DNA of 64,000 nt from Jiella avicenniae (GTDB taxonomy: Bacteria > Pseudomonadota > Alphaproteobacteria > Rhizobiales > Rhizobiaceae), in NCBI RefSeq assembly GCF_021390325.1, contig NZ_JAJUWU010000025.1, positions 1 through 64,000 of the forward strand, read 5' to 3'. Of the stretch, positions 47,577-58,303 are shown one piece after another (the stretch's first letter is position 1; each line of letters starts with the position of its first letter). A program made the translations under genes and the position numbers. The notes under the pieces are model-generated. The model had not been told where the DNA came from. It worked only from the letters and a program-made list of their open reading frames with translations, and searched no databases.

Positions 47577-48713
47577 TCAGCGCTCCGGTCCGGACAGCCG
47601 CCGATGCTCGACATAGGCCATGCGCAGCGCCAGCTGCGCCGTCTCGCGCTCGGGATCGGCCGGATCCGCGGCCTTGGCCCGCAACGTCTCCACGGCAGTG
47701 CGCACGAAGCCGGAGAGGTCGATCCGGTCCAGGTCGTCTTCGTCGGGCTCGTCGAACAGATCGTCGTCGCGAATGTCGAGGCAGAAGAAGCGATCGCGCC
47801 AGTGACCGAGCGTCTCCTCCAGCCGGAGCCGCTCGCGCAGCGGCAGGCTGCCGGCGAGCGTCAGCTTCAGAAGCGTCCGGCCCGGTTCGGCAAAGGACGC
47901 GAACAAGGGATCGAGCCCTCCGACGTCTCCCTCGAGGCGCTCGGCGCGCGCCTCCCATAGATAATGAGCGACCGGCACCCGCTCGATGCGCGGCACCTCC
48001 CCCGGTCCGTCGAGCTCGACCAGCGCGACGAAGCCCGGCTCGTTGGCGGGATAGCGGTCGGGCTCCGGCGTCCCGGCGTAGGCGGTCCGCGGCGCGATGC
48101 CGGCCAGGAAGCCGTGCCAGTCGCCGAGCGCCAGATAGTCGAGGCGGGCCGTTTCGGCGCGGGTCTCGGCGATGGGATTGCCGGCATCGGCGCCTTCCGG
48201 CAGACGGTTTTCCAACGCGCCGTGGGCGAGGCCGACGCGGACGGCGCCCTCCGGCGTTTCGGCCTGATCGAACCAGCGGGTGAGATCGGCGCCTTCGTGG
48301 CGGCGCACCAGCGGCGCCGGCAGAATGGCGAGGCGCCCATCCGGAAGCACGATCGGCGCCGGCTCGTCGGCGACGATCACGTTCGTCAGACCGCGCCTTG
48401 CGGCAAGGCTCCGCAGCCGCCCCCAGACGCTGCCGGTCACCGCCGTGTCGTGATTGCCCGGCAGGAATACCCACGGGCCCGGAAAAGCCGCCATCTGGTC
48501 GAGCACGCGATTGACGTCCCGCTCGGCGACCGTGTTGTCGTCGAAGGCATCGCCGGCGACGAGCACCGCATCGACCTGACGCCCGGCGGCCAAAGCGGCG
48601 ATCCGACCGACGGCCGCAAAGCGCGCAGCGCGCAGCTCCACCCGCCGCTCCTCGTCGAAACCGCCGAAGGGCTTGCCGATCTGCCAGTCCGCCGTATGGA
48701 GAAGCCGGATCAT
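47577..48713 (-). CDS. Mre11/SbcD-like metallophosphoesterase (YhaO-like)
   Basis: The 378-residue protein begins LLHTADWQIGKPF, phosphoesterase motif I with the first Asp and the His ligand, followed by LVAGDAFDDNT (motif II), PGNHDTAV (motif III) and further His ligands in GLAHGAL and LGDWHGF. This is the Mre11/SbcD nuclease layout, binding two Mn ions. The C-terminal helical part is where such proteins bind their ATPase. The downstream ATPase gene starts only 4 bp after it, so they act together. A generic SbcD function is inferred. Confidence 0.92.
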   Translation of the reverse strand: MIRLLHTADWQIGKPFGGFDEERRVELRAARFAAVGRIAALAAGRQVDAVLVAGDAFDDNTVAERDVNRVLDQMAAFPGPWVFLPGNHDTAVTGSVWGRLRSLAARRGLTNVIVADEPAPIVLPDGRLAILPAPLVRRHEGADLTRWFDQAETPEGAVRVGLAHGALENRLPEGADAGNPIAETRAETARLDYLALGDWHGFLAGIAPRTAYAGTPEPDRYPANEPGFVALVELDGPGEVPRIERVPVAHYLWEARAERLEGDVGGLDPLFASFAEPGRTLLKLTLAGSLPLRERLRLEETLGHWRDRFFCLDIRDDDLFDEPDEDDLDRIDLSGFVRTAVETLRAKAADPADPERETAQLALRMAYVEHRRLSGPER

Positions 48714-48964
48714 TCCGCGCGGTTACTCTCGTCGTCAATCTGGGTTTTCGGGGCGAGAATCGGCTCGCACCCTCGCGCCCCACCGTCCCGGATGGCAAGT
48801 GCGCCGGTTCACCGGTGACAGGCTTTTCAACGACTTTTCGCCGCCGCGCCGGCACTTCGGACGAAGCGGGAGCCACCCGGCTCGCGAACTCCTGCCGGCA
48901 GCTTGACCCCGCCCGCACCGATCGCGCAAGTTCGCCGGAAAGCGAACGAACGGGAGGAACGGCG

Positions 48965-49492
48965 ATGCCGGTCTATCAACTCGGCGAGGATCGGCCGGAC
49001 ATCGGCGAGGACGTCTTCATCGCCCCGAACGCGCAGGTGATCGGCCGCGTGCGGCTCGGCAAAGGGGCGAGCGTCTGGTTCGGCGCGGTGATCCGCGGCG
49101 ACAACGAGTGGATCGAGATCGGCGAAGCGACCAACATTCAGGACAACGCCGTCCTCCACAGCGATGCCGGCCTGCCGCTTTCGATCGGCGCCGGCTGCAC
49201 CATCGGCCACGCGGCCATCGTCCACGGCTGCACGGTGGCGGACAACGTGTTGATCGGCATGGGCGCGACGGTGCTGAACGGAGCCAGGATCGGCAGAGAC
49301 TCCATCGTCGGCGCCAACGCCCTCGTCACCGAGGGCAAGGAGTTTCCCGACCATTCGCTGATCGTCGGTGCACCGGCCAAGGCCGTCCGCACGCTCGACG
49401 AGGCGGCGGCGGAAAAGCTCCGCGAATCGGCCCGGCACTATCACCGCAATGGGCAGCGCTTCTCGGCGGGGCTGAAGCGCGTCGACGGGTGA
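48965..49492 (+). CDS. Gamma-class carbonic anhydrase-like protein
   Basis: The 175-residue left-handed beta-helix protein has hexapeptide repeats (VIGRVRLGKGASVWFGAVIRGD) and the zinc ligand histidines in NIQDNAVLHSDAG and CTIGHAAIVHGCTV. It belongs to the YrdA/PaaY/CaiE-like gamma-CA group, whose members may hydrate CO2 or be inactive. The catalytic Glu loop of archaeal Cam is absent, as usual for this subgroup. The start is taken at ATG 48965, after GGGAGGAAC. It is divergent from the nuclease pair and runs toward the aminotransferase gene. Confidence 0.92.
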   Translation: MPVYQLGEDRPDIGEDVFIAPNAQVIGRVRLGKGASVWFGAVIRGDNEWIEIGEATNIQDNAVLHSDAGLPLSIGAGCTIGHAAIVHGCTVADNVLIGMGATVLNGARIGRDSIVGANALVTEGKEFPDHSLIVGAPAKAVRTLDEAAAEKLRESARHYHRNGQRFSAGLKRVDG

Positions 49493-49740
49493 GCGCCACG
49501 ACGGGCCTGCCGCGGCCTCTTTTCCCGTCGGGAAACTTTGCGTAAGAGCGAGAGGCGTCGGAACCGGCCCTCGGTTTTTCCGGATTTCGCCGCACCTTCT
49601 GCCCGGCGTCGAAGCTCTGCGTGTGTCCGGCGACCGGACGCGCCGACGTCTTCGAACGCCGGTGCCGAGATTCTCGCCCTCGTCGAACGAACCGCCCGGC
49701 CGGCAGCCTGCACCGGCCACGCCCTCGCCGGAACCGCCCG

Positions 49741-50853
49741 ATGCCACTTTTCACCGATCTCGCCCGCTCGCTTCCCGCCACCGTTCCCTTCGTCGGACCG
49801 GAGGCGCTGGAGCGGCGCATGGGCGTGAAATTCCGCGCCCGCCTCGGAGCGAACGAAAGCGTCTTCGGGCCGTCGCCCCGGGTGGTCGAGGCGATGGCCC
49901 GGGCGGCGCGCGACAGCTGGGCCTATGGCGACCCGGAACAATACGAGTTGAAGCAGGCGATCGCCGCCCATCACGGCATCGGCATGGAGACCATCGCCGT
50001 CGGCGAGGGGATCGACGGGCTGCTCGGCCACCTCGTCCACCTCGCCACCGACCCCGGCGATACGGTGGTGACCTCCTACGGCGCCTATCCGACCTTCAAC
50101 TATCACGTCGCCGGCCACGGCGCGCGGCTCGACTTCGTGCCCTACCGGTCCGACGACCACGAGGACCCCGGGGCGCTCATCGAGCGGGTCAGGGCCGTTC
50201 GTCCGAAGCTCGTCTATTTCGCCAATCCCGACAATCCGACCGGCAGCTGGCACGACGCCGCGACGGTCGAACGGCTGATCGACGCAATTCCGGAGGAGAC
50301 GATCCTCGTCCTCGACGAGGCCTATGTCGACTTCGCCCCGCCGAAAAGCCTGCCGAAGATCACGACGATGCGGCCGAACCTCCTGCGCTTCCGCACCTTC
50401 TCGAAGGCCTACGGCATGGCCGGCGTGCGCGTCGCCTATGTCGTGGGCGAGCCGGCGTCCATCGCCCAGTTCGACAAGGTGCGCAACCATTTCGGCGTGT
50501 CGCGCATCGCCCAGGCCGGGGCGCTCGCGGCGCTGGCCGATCAGGCCTATCTCGGCGCGGTCATAGAAAAGGTCGCGCATGCGCGCGAGGAACTGTCGGC
50601 GATCGCCCGGCGGGCCGGCCTGACGCCGCTTCCCTCCGCCACCAATTTCGTCGCCATCGACTGCGGCGGCGACGGGACCTATGCGCGGACGCTGCTTCCC
50701 GCCGTCCTGCAGCGCGGCGTCTTCATCCGCATGCCGGGCGTGGCGCCGCTCGACCGGATGATCCGGGTCTCGGCCGGGCGGCCGGAGGACCTGGCGCTGT
50801 TCGAGGACGCGCTGATCGGCGCGATCGACGAGGTCGGGCGTCCCGAGCGCTGA
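49741..50853 (+). CDS. Histidinol-phosphate aminotransferase-like PLP enzyme
   Basis: The 370-residue class I/II aminotransferase has the PLP lysine in RFRTFSKAYGMAGVRVAY, the cofactor-binding Asp in LVLDEAYVDFAP and the NPDNPTGSW segment, all close to HisC. Other typical parts are GANESVFGPSPRV and the ending MIRVSAGRPEDLALFEDAL. It lies away from his genes; many rhizobia carry such HisC paralogues that act on aromatic amino acids or unknown substrates. The start at 49741 fits the family N-terminus; the frame is open upstream but that part is not conserved. Confidence 0.9.
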   Translation: MPLFTDLARSLPATVPFVGPEALERRMGVKFRARLGANESVFGPSPRVVEAMARAARDSWAYGDPEQYELKQAIAAHHGIGMETIAVGEGIDGLLGHLVHLATDPGDTVVTSYGAYPTFNYHVAGHGARLDFVPYRSDDHEDPGALIERVRAVRPKLVYFANPDNPTGSWHDAATVERLIDAIPEETILVLDEAYVDFAPPKSLPKITTMRPNLLRFRTFSKAYGMAGVRVAYVVGEPASIAQFDKVRNHFGVSRIAQAGALAALADQAYLGAVIEKVAHAREELSAIARRAGLTPLPSATNFVAIDCGGDGTYARTLLPAVLQRGVFIRMPGVAPLDRMIRVSAGRPEDLALFEDALIGAIDEVGRPER

Positions 50854-50909
50854 ACGGGGGCCGCGGCCGAGCCCTCACGGGGAGCCGCATCCCTCGGCGA
50901 GGGCCAAGC

Positions 50910-51182
50910 TCAGTGCAGCGTCAGCCACGTCCGCGCCGCGCGCAGCGCCGCCGCGATCTCGGCCTTCGACATCTCCGCCGCGATGTCCCGGCGGTGAGCC
51001 GCCGCGCCGTCGATACCCTTGCGATCCGCGAGATTGAAATACATGTGGGCGGCGACGCGATCCGGGGCACCGGCGCCGCCGATCGCGGCGCGCATGCCGA
51101 GTTGCATGAGGATCGCGCCGTCGACGAAGCCGGCCCCGTTATCCGCCAATCGATCGAATGCGGTGGTGTCGATATGTGCCAT
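50910..51182 (-). CDS. Sel1-like repeat small protein (90 aa)
   Basis: The product has one Sel1-type helical repeat: AILMQLGMRAAIGGAGAPDR followed by VAAHMYFNLADRKGI, then DIAAEMSKAEIAAALRAARTWL at the end. The AEMSKAEIAAA-xRAAR-xWL ending is shared by a small protein widespread in Hyphomicrobiales. It has no signal peptide and its function is unknown. It is convergent to the aminotransferase gene with a gap of 56 bp and has its own promoter in the AT-richer region above 51200. Confidence 0.85.
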   Translation of the reverse strand: MAHIDTTAFDRLADNGAGFVDGAILMQLGMRAAIGGAGAPDRVAAHMYFNLADRKGIDGAAAHRRDIAAEMSKAEIAAALRAARTWLTLH

Positions 51183-51647
51183 GGTCCCTGTCCCGTCTTG
51201 TTTTCTTGTGACCGGGATTTTCGCGTCTCCGCTTGAAAGGGCGCTTAAGATTTTCGCTTAATTCGATCTAAATGCCGATTGCTGCCGCAACGGTAAATGA
51301 ATTCGAACTCGTCTTCTTTGATCGGCGCCCGCATCGGCCGCTCTAACACGAAATATTTTGCTTTGATCACGATTGGGGGAGTGCTCTTCCCCAGCGATAT
51401 GAAGACGGTTAAGTCCGCCGCCATGCGATGGTCGTCGCCTGGGGGCCGTAAACGAGCCGCCGGGGCATACGTCACATTCGATGAGAGGGCGTCGACGGCG
51501 AACGTTCAGGCCGCTGCAGCCGATCCTACGACCGATCGAGCCAGCTTTACCTCGTGCGGAATGGACTGCACGAGAGCCGTCGGCAGCGGCGATTTTTCAG
51601 GCCGTCGCCTTCGGCTCCGGCCAAAGAACATCGATGAGGAAACACGG
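51183..51647. other. AT-richer intergenic region
   Basis: These 465 bases between the divergent Sel1-like and DUF2147 genes are noticeably less GC-rich around 51240-51400. They hold one doubtful 59-codon minus-strand frame (51245-51424, listed separately) and otherwise only promoter space. Confidence 0.4.
51245..51424 (-). CDS. Doubtful small ORF (59 aa)
   Basis: The frame encodes a basic product with protein-like composition (KAKYFVLERPMRAPIKEDEF, then FIYRCGSNRHLDRIKRKS), and it lies in an AT-richer patch. Against it, no good ribosome site precedes the ATG and no family is recognised. It is included only as a possibility. Confidence 0.22.
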   Translation of the reverse strand: MAADLTVFISLGKSTPPIVIKAKYFVLERPMRAPIKEDEFEFIYRCGSNRHLDRIKRKS

Positions 51648-51986
51648 ATGAAGTCTTTCGTTCTCGCCACGGTGCTTGCCGCCGCATTCGCAACGCCTTC
51701 CCTTTCGGCCGAACCGATCCTCGGCAAATGGCGCGCGCCGGGCGGCGGCATCGTCGAGGTCAGCAGCTGCGGCGGAAGCTATTGCGCCACCGTCGTCTCC
51801 GGCCGGCACAAGGGCAAGGCGGTCGGGCGGATGTCCGGCTCCGACGGAACCTACGAGGGCCAGGTCACCGACCCGCGCGACGATCGCACCTATTCCGGCT
51901 CGGCGACCGTCAGCACGACCCAGCTCAAGCTGACCGGCTGCGCGCTGAAGGTGTTCTGCAAGACCCAGGTGTGGACGCGGGTCTAA
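51648..51986 (+). CDS. DUF2147-type exported protein, first copy
   Basis: The 112-residue product has a signal peptide (about 1-21, ending SLSAEP) and a small beta-domain starting ILGKWRAPGGGIVEVSSCG and ending LTGCALKVFCKTQVWTRV. The paired cysteines (CGGSYC and CALKVFC) probably make disulfides. The fold is the DUF2147 lipocalin-like type common in the periplasm of proteobacteria, of unknown function. A paralogue follows at 52180 in the same direction, so this is a tandem duplication. AAACACGG precedes the ATG, a weak ribosome site. Confidence 0.85.
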   Translation: MKSFVLATVLAAAFATPSLSAEPILGKWRAPGGGIVEVSSCGGSYCATVVSGRHKGKAVGRMSGSDGTYEGQVTDPRDDRTYSGSATVSTTQLKLTGCALKVFCKTQVWTRV

Positions 51987-52120
51987 GAGATCGGTCGCGC
52001 CTGCCCGGCGGTTTCCGCCCTTCATCGGTCGTTCGCCGCATGCGGCGTTTCGTCCCGCCGTGTCGCTCCGCATCCCAGCATTGAACGGACCGGCTTTTCA
52101 CCGGCCGCCAAATCGTTTAC

Positions 52121-52132
52121 GTTTACGTAAAC
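52121..52132. promoter_or_regulatory. Perfect palindrome GTTTACGTAAAC upstream of the second DUF2147 gene
   Basis: The 12-bp palindrome is extended on its left by another TTTACG (CGTTTACGTTTACGTAAACG overall, from 52114), giving a direct plus inverted arrangement. It lies 48 bases before the ATG at 52180, where an operator or activator site would be expected. The regulator cannot be named from sequence. Confidence 0.5.
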
Positions 52133-52179
52133 GGCGGCTTGTGGGAGCGGCTGCCGGAGATCACATGGGAGGAACCGAC

Positions 52180-52524
52180 ATGTCGAAATTCACCGCACTT
52201 GCGGCGGTGGCGATCTTCGCCGCCAGCATCTCGGCCGCCTCCGCCGCGGCGCCGATCGTCGGCAACTGGCGGACGGCGAGCGGCGAGACGGCGAAGATCG
52301 CTGCCTGCGGCAAGGCCTATTGCACGACGATCCTGACCGGCCAGCACAAGGGCAAGCGGATCGGCCAGATGAGCGGATCGGGCGCGAGCTATTCGGGCCA
52401 GATCACCGATCCGTCCAGCGGCAAGACCTACGAGGGCACGGCGAAGGTGGACGGCAATTCGCTGAAGCTGACGGGCTGTGCCCTGAAGATCTTCTGCCGG
52501 TCGCAGACCTGGACCCGCAAATAG
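52180..52524 (+). CDS. DUF2147-type exported protein, second copy
   Basis: This 114-residue paralogue of the preceding gene keeps the signal peptide (about 1-24, ending SAASAAAP), the opening PIVGNWRTASGETAKIAACG, the repeated QHKGKRIGQMSGSG and the same ending LTGCALKIFCRSQTWTRK. All four cysteines are conserved between the copies, so selection on the disulfides is likely. It has its own start region with GGGAGG upstream and the palindrome at 52121, so expression may differ from the first copy. Role unknown. Confidence 0.87.
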   Translation: MSKFTALAAVAIFAASISAASAAAPIVGNWRTASGETAKIAACGKAYCTTILTGQHKGKRIGQMSGSGASYSGQITDPSSGKTYEGTAKVDGNSLKLTGCALKIFCRSQTWTRK

Positions 52525-52860
52525 GCCGGGTCGCGACCGACATTCCGTGCGGATCGGCGGGGGCGACCGATCTTTGCGGACGCGCCGGCGTCGCTCGAGC
52601 GAGCGGCGCCGGCTGCGGGACCGATCACCGCAAACGCCGCGGCGACCGGCGCGTTCGGGCGCAGGCTCCCACGGCCAGGCCCGCCCACCGTCTCCTTTGT
52701 ATCGAACCCGGACACCGGCTAGCAATCGGCGGCGCGATCCGTTATATGCGCCCCAGCATCGGCTTGCTTCCGGCGGCCTGATGCTTCACGGCCCACGCTG
52801 GACGACATCCCGGCGAAGGGCGTCACGACCCCGCAAAAACCGAAAAGAAAGGGTATCGCG

Positions 52861-53130
52861 ATGTCGATTACCGCTGAGCGCAAGGCCGCGCTTCTCACCG
52901 AATACGCGACCAAGGACGGCGACACCGGTTCGCCGGAAGTGCAGGTGGCGATCCTCACGGAGCGCATCAACAACCTGACCGAACACTTCAAGTCGCACAA
53001 GAAGGACAACCATTCGCGCCGCGGCCTTCTGAAGATGGTCTCGCAGCGCCGGCGCCTTCTCGACTATCTGAAGTCGCGCGAGGAAAGCCGCTACCAGACG
53101 CTGATCGAGCGCCTCGGCCTGCGCCGCTGA
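52861..53130 (+). CDS. rpsO: 30S ribosomal protein S15
   Basis: The 89-residue protein is S15, a primary 16S rRNA-binding protein. Typical parts are [20 protein letters not shown], the His-rich [19 protein letters not shown] and [20 protein letters not shown]. It directly precedes pnp, the widespread rpsO-pnp arrangement in which both genes respond to RNA processing. Length and start are standard. Confidence 0.98.
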   Translation: MSITAERKAALLTEYATKDGDTGSPEVQVAILTERINNLTEHFKSHKKDNHSRRGLLKMVSQRRRLLDYLKSREESRYQTLIERLGLRR

Positions 53131-53138
53131 CACACCTT

Positions 53139-53180
53139 CCGGCGGGCCCCGAACACGATTTCGCGGGCCCGCCGGCCTTT
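53139..53180 (+). terminator. Hairpin between rpsO and pnp
   Basis: CCGGCGGGCCC (53139-53149) pairs perfectly with GGGCCCGCCGG (53165-53175), followed by CCTTTG. It lies 8 bases after rpsO. In enterobacteria the equivalent rpsO hairpin is a partial terminator with RNase processing nearby; the same could apply here. Confidence 0.65.
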
Positions 53181-53425
53181 GCCGGCCGCGACGCGCGGCC
53201 GTCGCCTGACCCCCGAGCGGGCCCTGCCCGCGACGGACCACCGAACGGTCATGGGGCAGGATTGCCGGATGCTTCCAGGCAGGCCGAAAAACGGCCGATC
53301 GCTTCCTCGACGAAGCGCCGCGCGAAGCCTCTCGCCGTCTTGCCCATGGCGCGTTTTGATAAAGAAGAACGCCACAGCGCCGCACCGGGATCTCCCGGCT
53401 GCGACGCCGAACGAAAGGCAAGAGA

Positions 53426-55558
<2,133 letters not shown>

Positions 55559-55867
55559 GCCTCCAACGTCTCAGCGGGGTGAGAGCCTCAACGGACATGA
55601 TGCGCGCGCTCGGAGAAACCCGGGCGCGCTTTCTGCAAATGGCTGAACGCCAGGTCACGACCGCATTCACCATGCTATGAAACTCAGCAAATTGATCGAA
55701 ACCGCGTTTTGGCTCGCCCGCGAGAGCCGGCGAAGCACTCGGCCGTCGGAAACGTGGGCAAAACGGGAAGAGCGATAAGGTGGCGACCCGCGTCCGCTGG
55801 CTGGGCCCGATTTTGATACTCTGCGAAATCTTAAGGAAAATTGGGTTTTCGCGCAGGCCCCATAATT
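55559..55867. other. Junction region between pnp and the AT-rich gene
   Basis: The first 80 bases hold the pnp terminator. GC content then falls toward 55800-55867, marking the left border of the AT-rich insertion. No gene, integrase or clear direct repeat is visible by eye. Confidence 0.45.
55604..55634 (+). terminator. Intrinsic terminator of pnp
   Basis: GCGCGCTCGG (55604-55613) and CCGGGCGCGC (55620-55629) form a 10-bp stem with one G-U pair and a 6-base loop, followed by TTTCT. It lies 46 bases after the pnp stop. Confidence 0.7.
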
Positions 55868-58303
55868 CTATGCATCAACAAATTCCAACCCAAGTCGATC
55901 GAAGACTTTTTTATACTCCACGCAGAAAAGCTCGTTTGTACTTACTTTAGAGCCTATAACGAAGCCAACCCCCTTAAATCGGCTGGTATGAACCATCGAA
56001 CCCGAAGCGATTTCAGCCACATTCACGTCCGAACCGCATCTAATACTGAACGTTTCCGTAAAGAGCGACCCGTAAACAAATATATCAAGGCGCTTGTGAT
56101 TGAAAATGGACGCGATCGGCCCAACTTCACGGCCATCCACAAACAGCGCCTTATTGCCGGACTTTACGTGGTAGAACGGTGATTTAACATCAACAACCCT
56201 CTTGTCCAATATACTGTTCGTAAAACTTACGTCTTCCAGTACTCTAGCTACTTGAAAATCATTAAAAACAGAGTATTTGTCACCAGCCGCCTCCCTCCGC
56301 ATCCTTTCCGCGTAGTGGCGGTCAATAATTGCTATTTCACGATCGGAAACAACGCTGCGACCTGTCGTTCCATCTAAAATAACCGCTCGGACGCGGGTAT
56401 CGCTAAACGTTCCGCATATATGCCGCGGAAATATGATGTAAACATCCCGCACGTTATTTGGAACACGCGCGGTAACAAATCCCGCTATACGACCAAACAG
56501 GGGGATTATACCTCTATTATTGTCTCTATAGACATCGACGACTTCGCCCAACGCGATCGTTTGCCCTAACGCGAGCACGTCAACACTACCGAATTCTTCT
56601 TTAGGGCTCAGATTATTCAAGAACGAGTGGCGCGGCAATGATGCTCGAACTTGACCAACCTCGTCGTCTGAATCATCGGCGATATTATTGTACAGCACAT
56701 CGATCCCGAACCATTTCGCCGGAGCCTTACGATCCGGTTCCGCAAACTCGTCTTCGCAGTCGATTTCAATTTTTAGATCGCTTGTCACTCGAATTGAAGT
56801 GTCCGGCAATATGATATCCATTTTATCGCTTAAAAATTGCCTAATTGCCCGCGTAGCTTTGTCATACTTTGCCGCTTCCAGTCCTAAGCGATCATCGTAC
56901 TTCCATTCTGCACCCTTGATTGGATTCGCGATCCGCAGCGTGATTGAATTAAGGCTTTTAAAATGCTCAAGCTGCGTTGCATCGAATAGCGATAAGGTTA
57001 TCTTGCAGAATTCCCTCTTTGGACCAATACGCTCAACTACGCGATCAAAGTTTTTAGAAGTGTCCTTTATATTCAGAGCCCTAAGCTCTCTCTTTCCAAA
57101 AATTTTTCCATTCACCCTTACGCGGAAACCGCCAAGCTCGCGCTGCGATGTACCGCTCGCCTTGAGTGCCTTGCTGGCATCGTGACTGTCGTATAAAACC
57201 TGATCAACGATTCCATTGTGGAATTTGAACGCGTCATTCAGGTATAAATATCCAAGTATTGCCTTATTCAGCGGTGACGCGTTCACACTGAATGGGATTT
57301 TTTTTCCGGAGAACATTACTACTTCGCAACTCGACTGCTCTATGCTATCAAAAAAATGGTTTGCTCCCTTCTTTGATAAGAGCGTTCGGTAGAAATACTC
57401 ATAATCAGATTCAAATTTCGTATTCCTGCTGGTCGAGAATGTTTCTTCAAGGGTTCTCAGCTTCGTCCGAAGATCCGCATCAGCCAAAAAATACTGGCCT
57501 ACGGCTCTTGATATCCGTTCCAATTGGCGGTTCGTCCAAAAACATCTAAATAAATCTGTCAATGCACCGTCGCCATCGCCTATAATTGCTACGCGTGGAC
57601 ATTCTCCACTATAGTTCAGGGGTAGCGCGTTCCGGTCTTCCCAATAGGAAAATCGATCAAAGCCTGAAATCTTGCGTTCAAAAGGGAAACCCGTCGCCAG
57701 AAATATTAAATCTGAATGCACGATAGAAGATACGTCTTGCCCTACTTCCGAAAAGCAAACCTCGAAGTGGTCGTCTGGATGCGCTTTGACATCGATCCGT
57801 CGCACTTGGCTTTTAAGCCTGATGCTCACTTTTGCATTTTCTTCGTTGATAAAAAGTCTACGAAAATCCTCCAGGACGCTATTTGCAACATCTTGGGAAT
57901 ATCCTGAATACCAATTAAGAAATGGGAGATCAGTCGTGTCATTCAATTCGATATCCGGCCATGAGACGCTGGTCGGACTTAAGACGCGAGTTCTGTTGCG
58001 GACCTGAATTGGAACCAATTCTTTTGAACGTTCGAATATCGTGACCTCGATACCTTTCGCTGCGAGTGCGGCCGCGCATGTAATACCCGCGAATCCCCCG
58101 CCAACGACGATCGCCCTGTCAGTGCCGCCGATTTCGCCGGTGTTGAGCAACTCCGCGACGAGACGTACGGCCCTCAACTGCTGCGTGTGAATACTAACTC
58201 GGTGTGCGAGCCCTCCAAGAACATATGCTCGTTGGCCAGGGTTCGGCTTGCAGAGCCGGATTAAATCTGAGCCCGACATCGCACCTTCGCCCTTCTCATC
58301 CAT
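55868..58303 (-). CDS. FAD/NAD(P)-binding oxidoreductase fused to a diverged trypsin-like domain (unknown function)
   Basis: This 811-residue gene (from ATG 58303) is far richer in A and T than its neighbours, so recent transfer is likely. Residues 28-60 include RVSIHTQQLRAVRLV. An FAD-binding Rossmann motif GGGFAG at 68-73 with Glu91 follows, then ATGFPF at 203 and a second dinucleotide motif GDGDGALTD at 242, as in two-dinucleotide oxidoreductases. The middle (about 400-570) shows no known motif. The end (about 580-811) looks like a diverged chymotrypsin-fold protease: GRIAGFV..IIFPRH628, a SGS at 767-769 followed by GVGFVIGS, and the tail VEYKKVFDRLGLEF. His628 and Ser767 could be active, but Asp is uncertain and the usual GDSG is ASGS. 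Start could also be ATG nine codons on. No partner gene is adjacent. Defence or stress effector is inference. Confidence 0.8.
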   Translation of the reverse strand: MDEKGEGAMSGSDLIRLCKPNPGQRAYVLGGLAHRVSIHTQQLRAVRLVAELLNTGEIGGTDRAIVVGGGFAGITCAAALAAKGIEVTIFERSKELVPIQVRNRTRVLSPTSVSWPDIELNDTTDLPFLNWYSGYSQDVANSVLEDFRRLFINEENAKVSIRLKSQVRRIDVKAHPDDHFEVCFSEVGQDVSSIVHSDLIFLATGFPFERKISGFDRFSYWEDRNALPLNYSGECPRVAIIGDGDGALTDLFRCFWTNRQLERISRAVGQYFLADADLRTKLRTLEETFSTSRNTKFESDYEYFYRTLLSKKGANHFFDSIEQSSCEVVMFSGKKIPFSVNASPLNKAILGYLYLNDAFKFHNGIVDQVLYDSHDASKALKASGTSQRELGGFRVRVNGKIFGKRELRALNIKDTSKNFDRVVERIGPKREFCKITLSLFDATQLEHFKSLNSITLRIANPIKGAEWKYDDRLGLEAAKYDKATRAIRQFLSDKMDIILPDTSIRVTSDLKIEIDCEDEFAEPDRKAPAKWFGIDVLYNNIADDSDDEVGQVRASLPRHSFLNNLSPKEEFGSVDVLALGQTIALGEVVDVYRDNNRGIIPLFGRIAGFVTARVPNNVRDVYIIFPRHICGTFSDTRVRAVILDGTTGRSVVSDREIAIIDRHYAERMRREAAGDKYSVFNDFQVARVLEDVSFTNSILDKRVVDVKSPFYHVKSGNKALFVDGREVGPIASIFNHKRLDIFVYGSLFTETFSIRCGSDVNVAEIASGSMVHTSRFKGVGFVIGSKVSTNELFCVEYKKVFDRLGLEFVDA

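Noticed and set aside
55841..56182. Plus-strand frame opposite the end of the FAD/protease-like gene
   Set aside because: Antisense to a longer, motif-bearing gene; no ribosome site.
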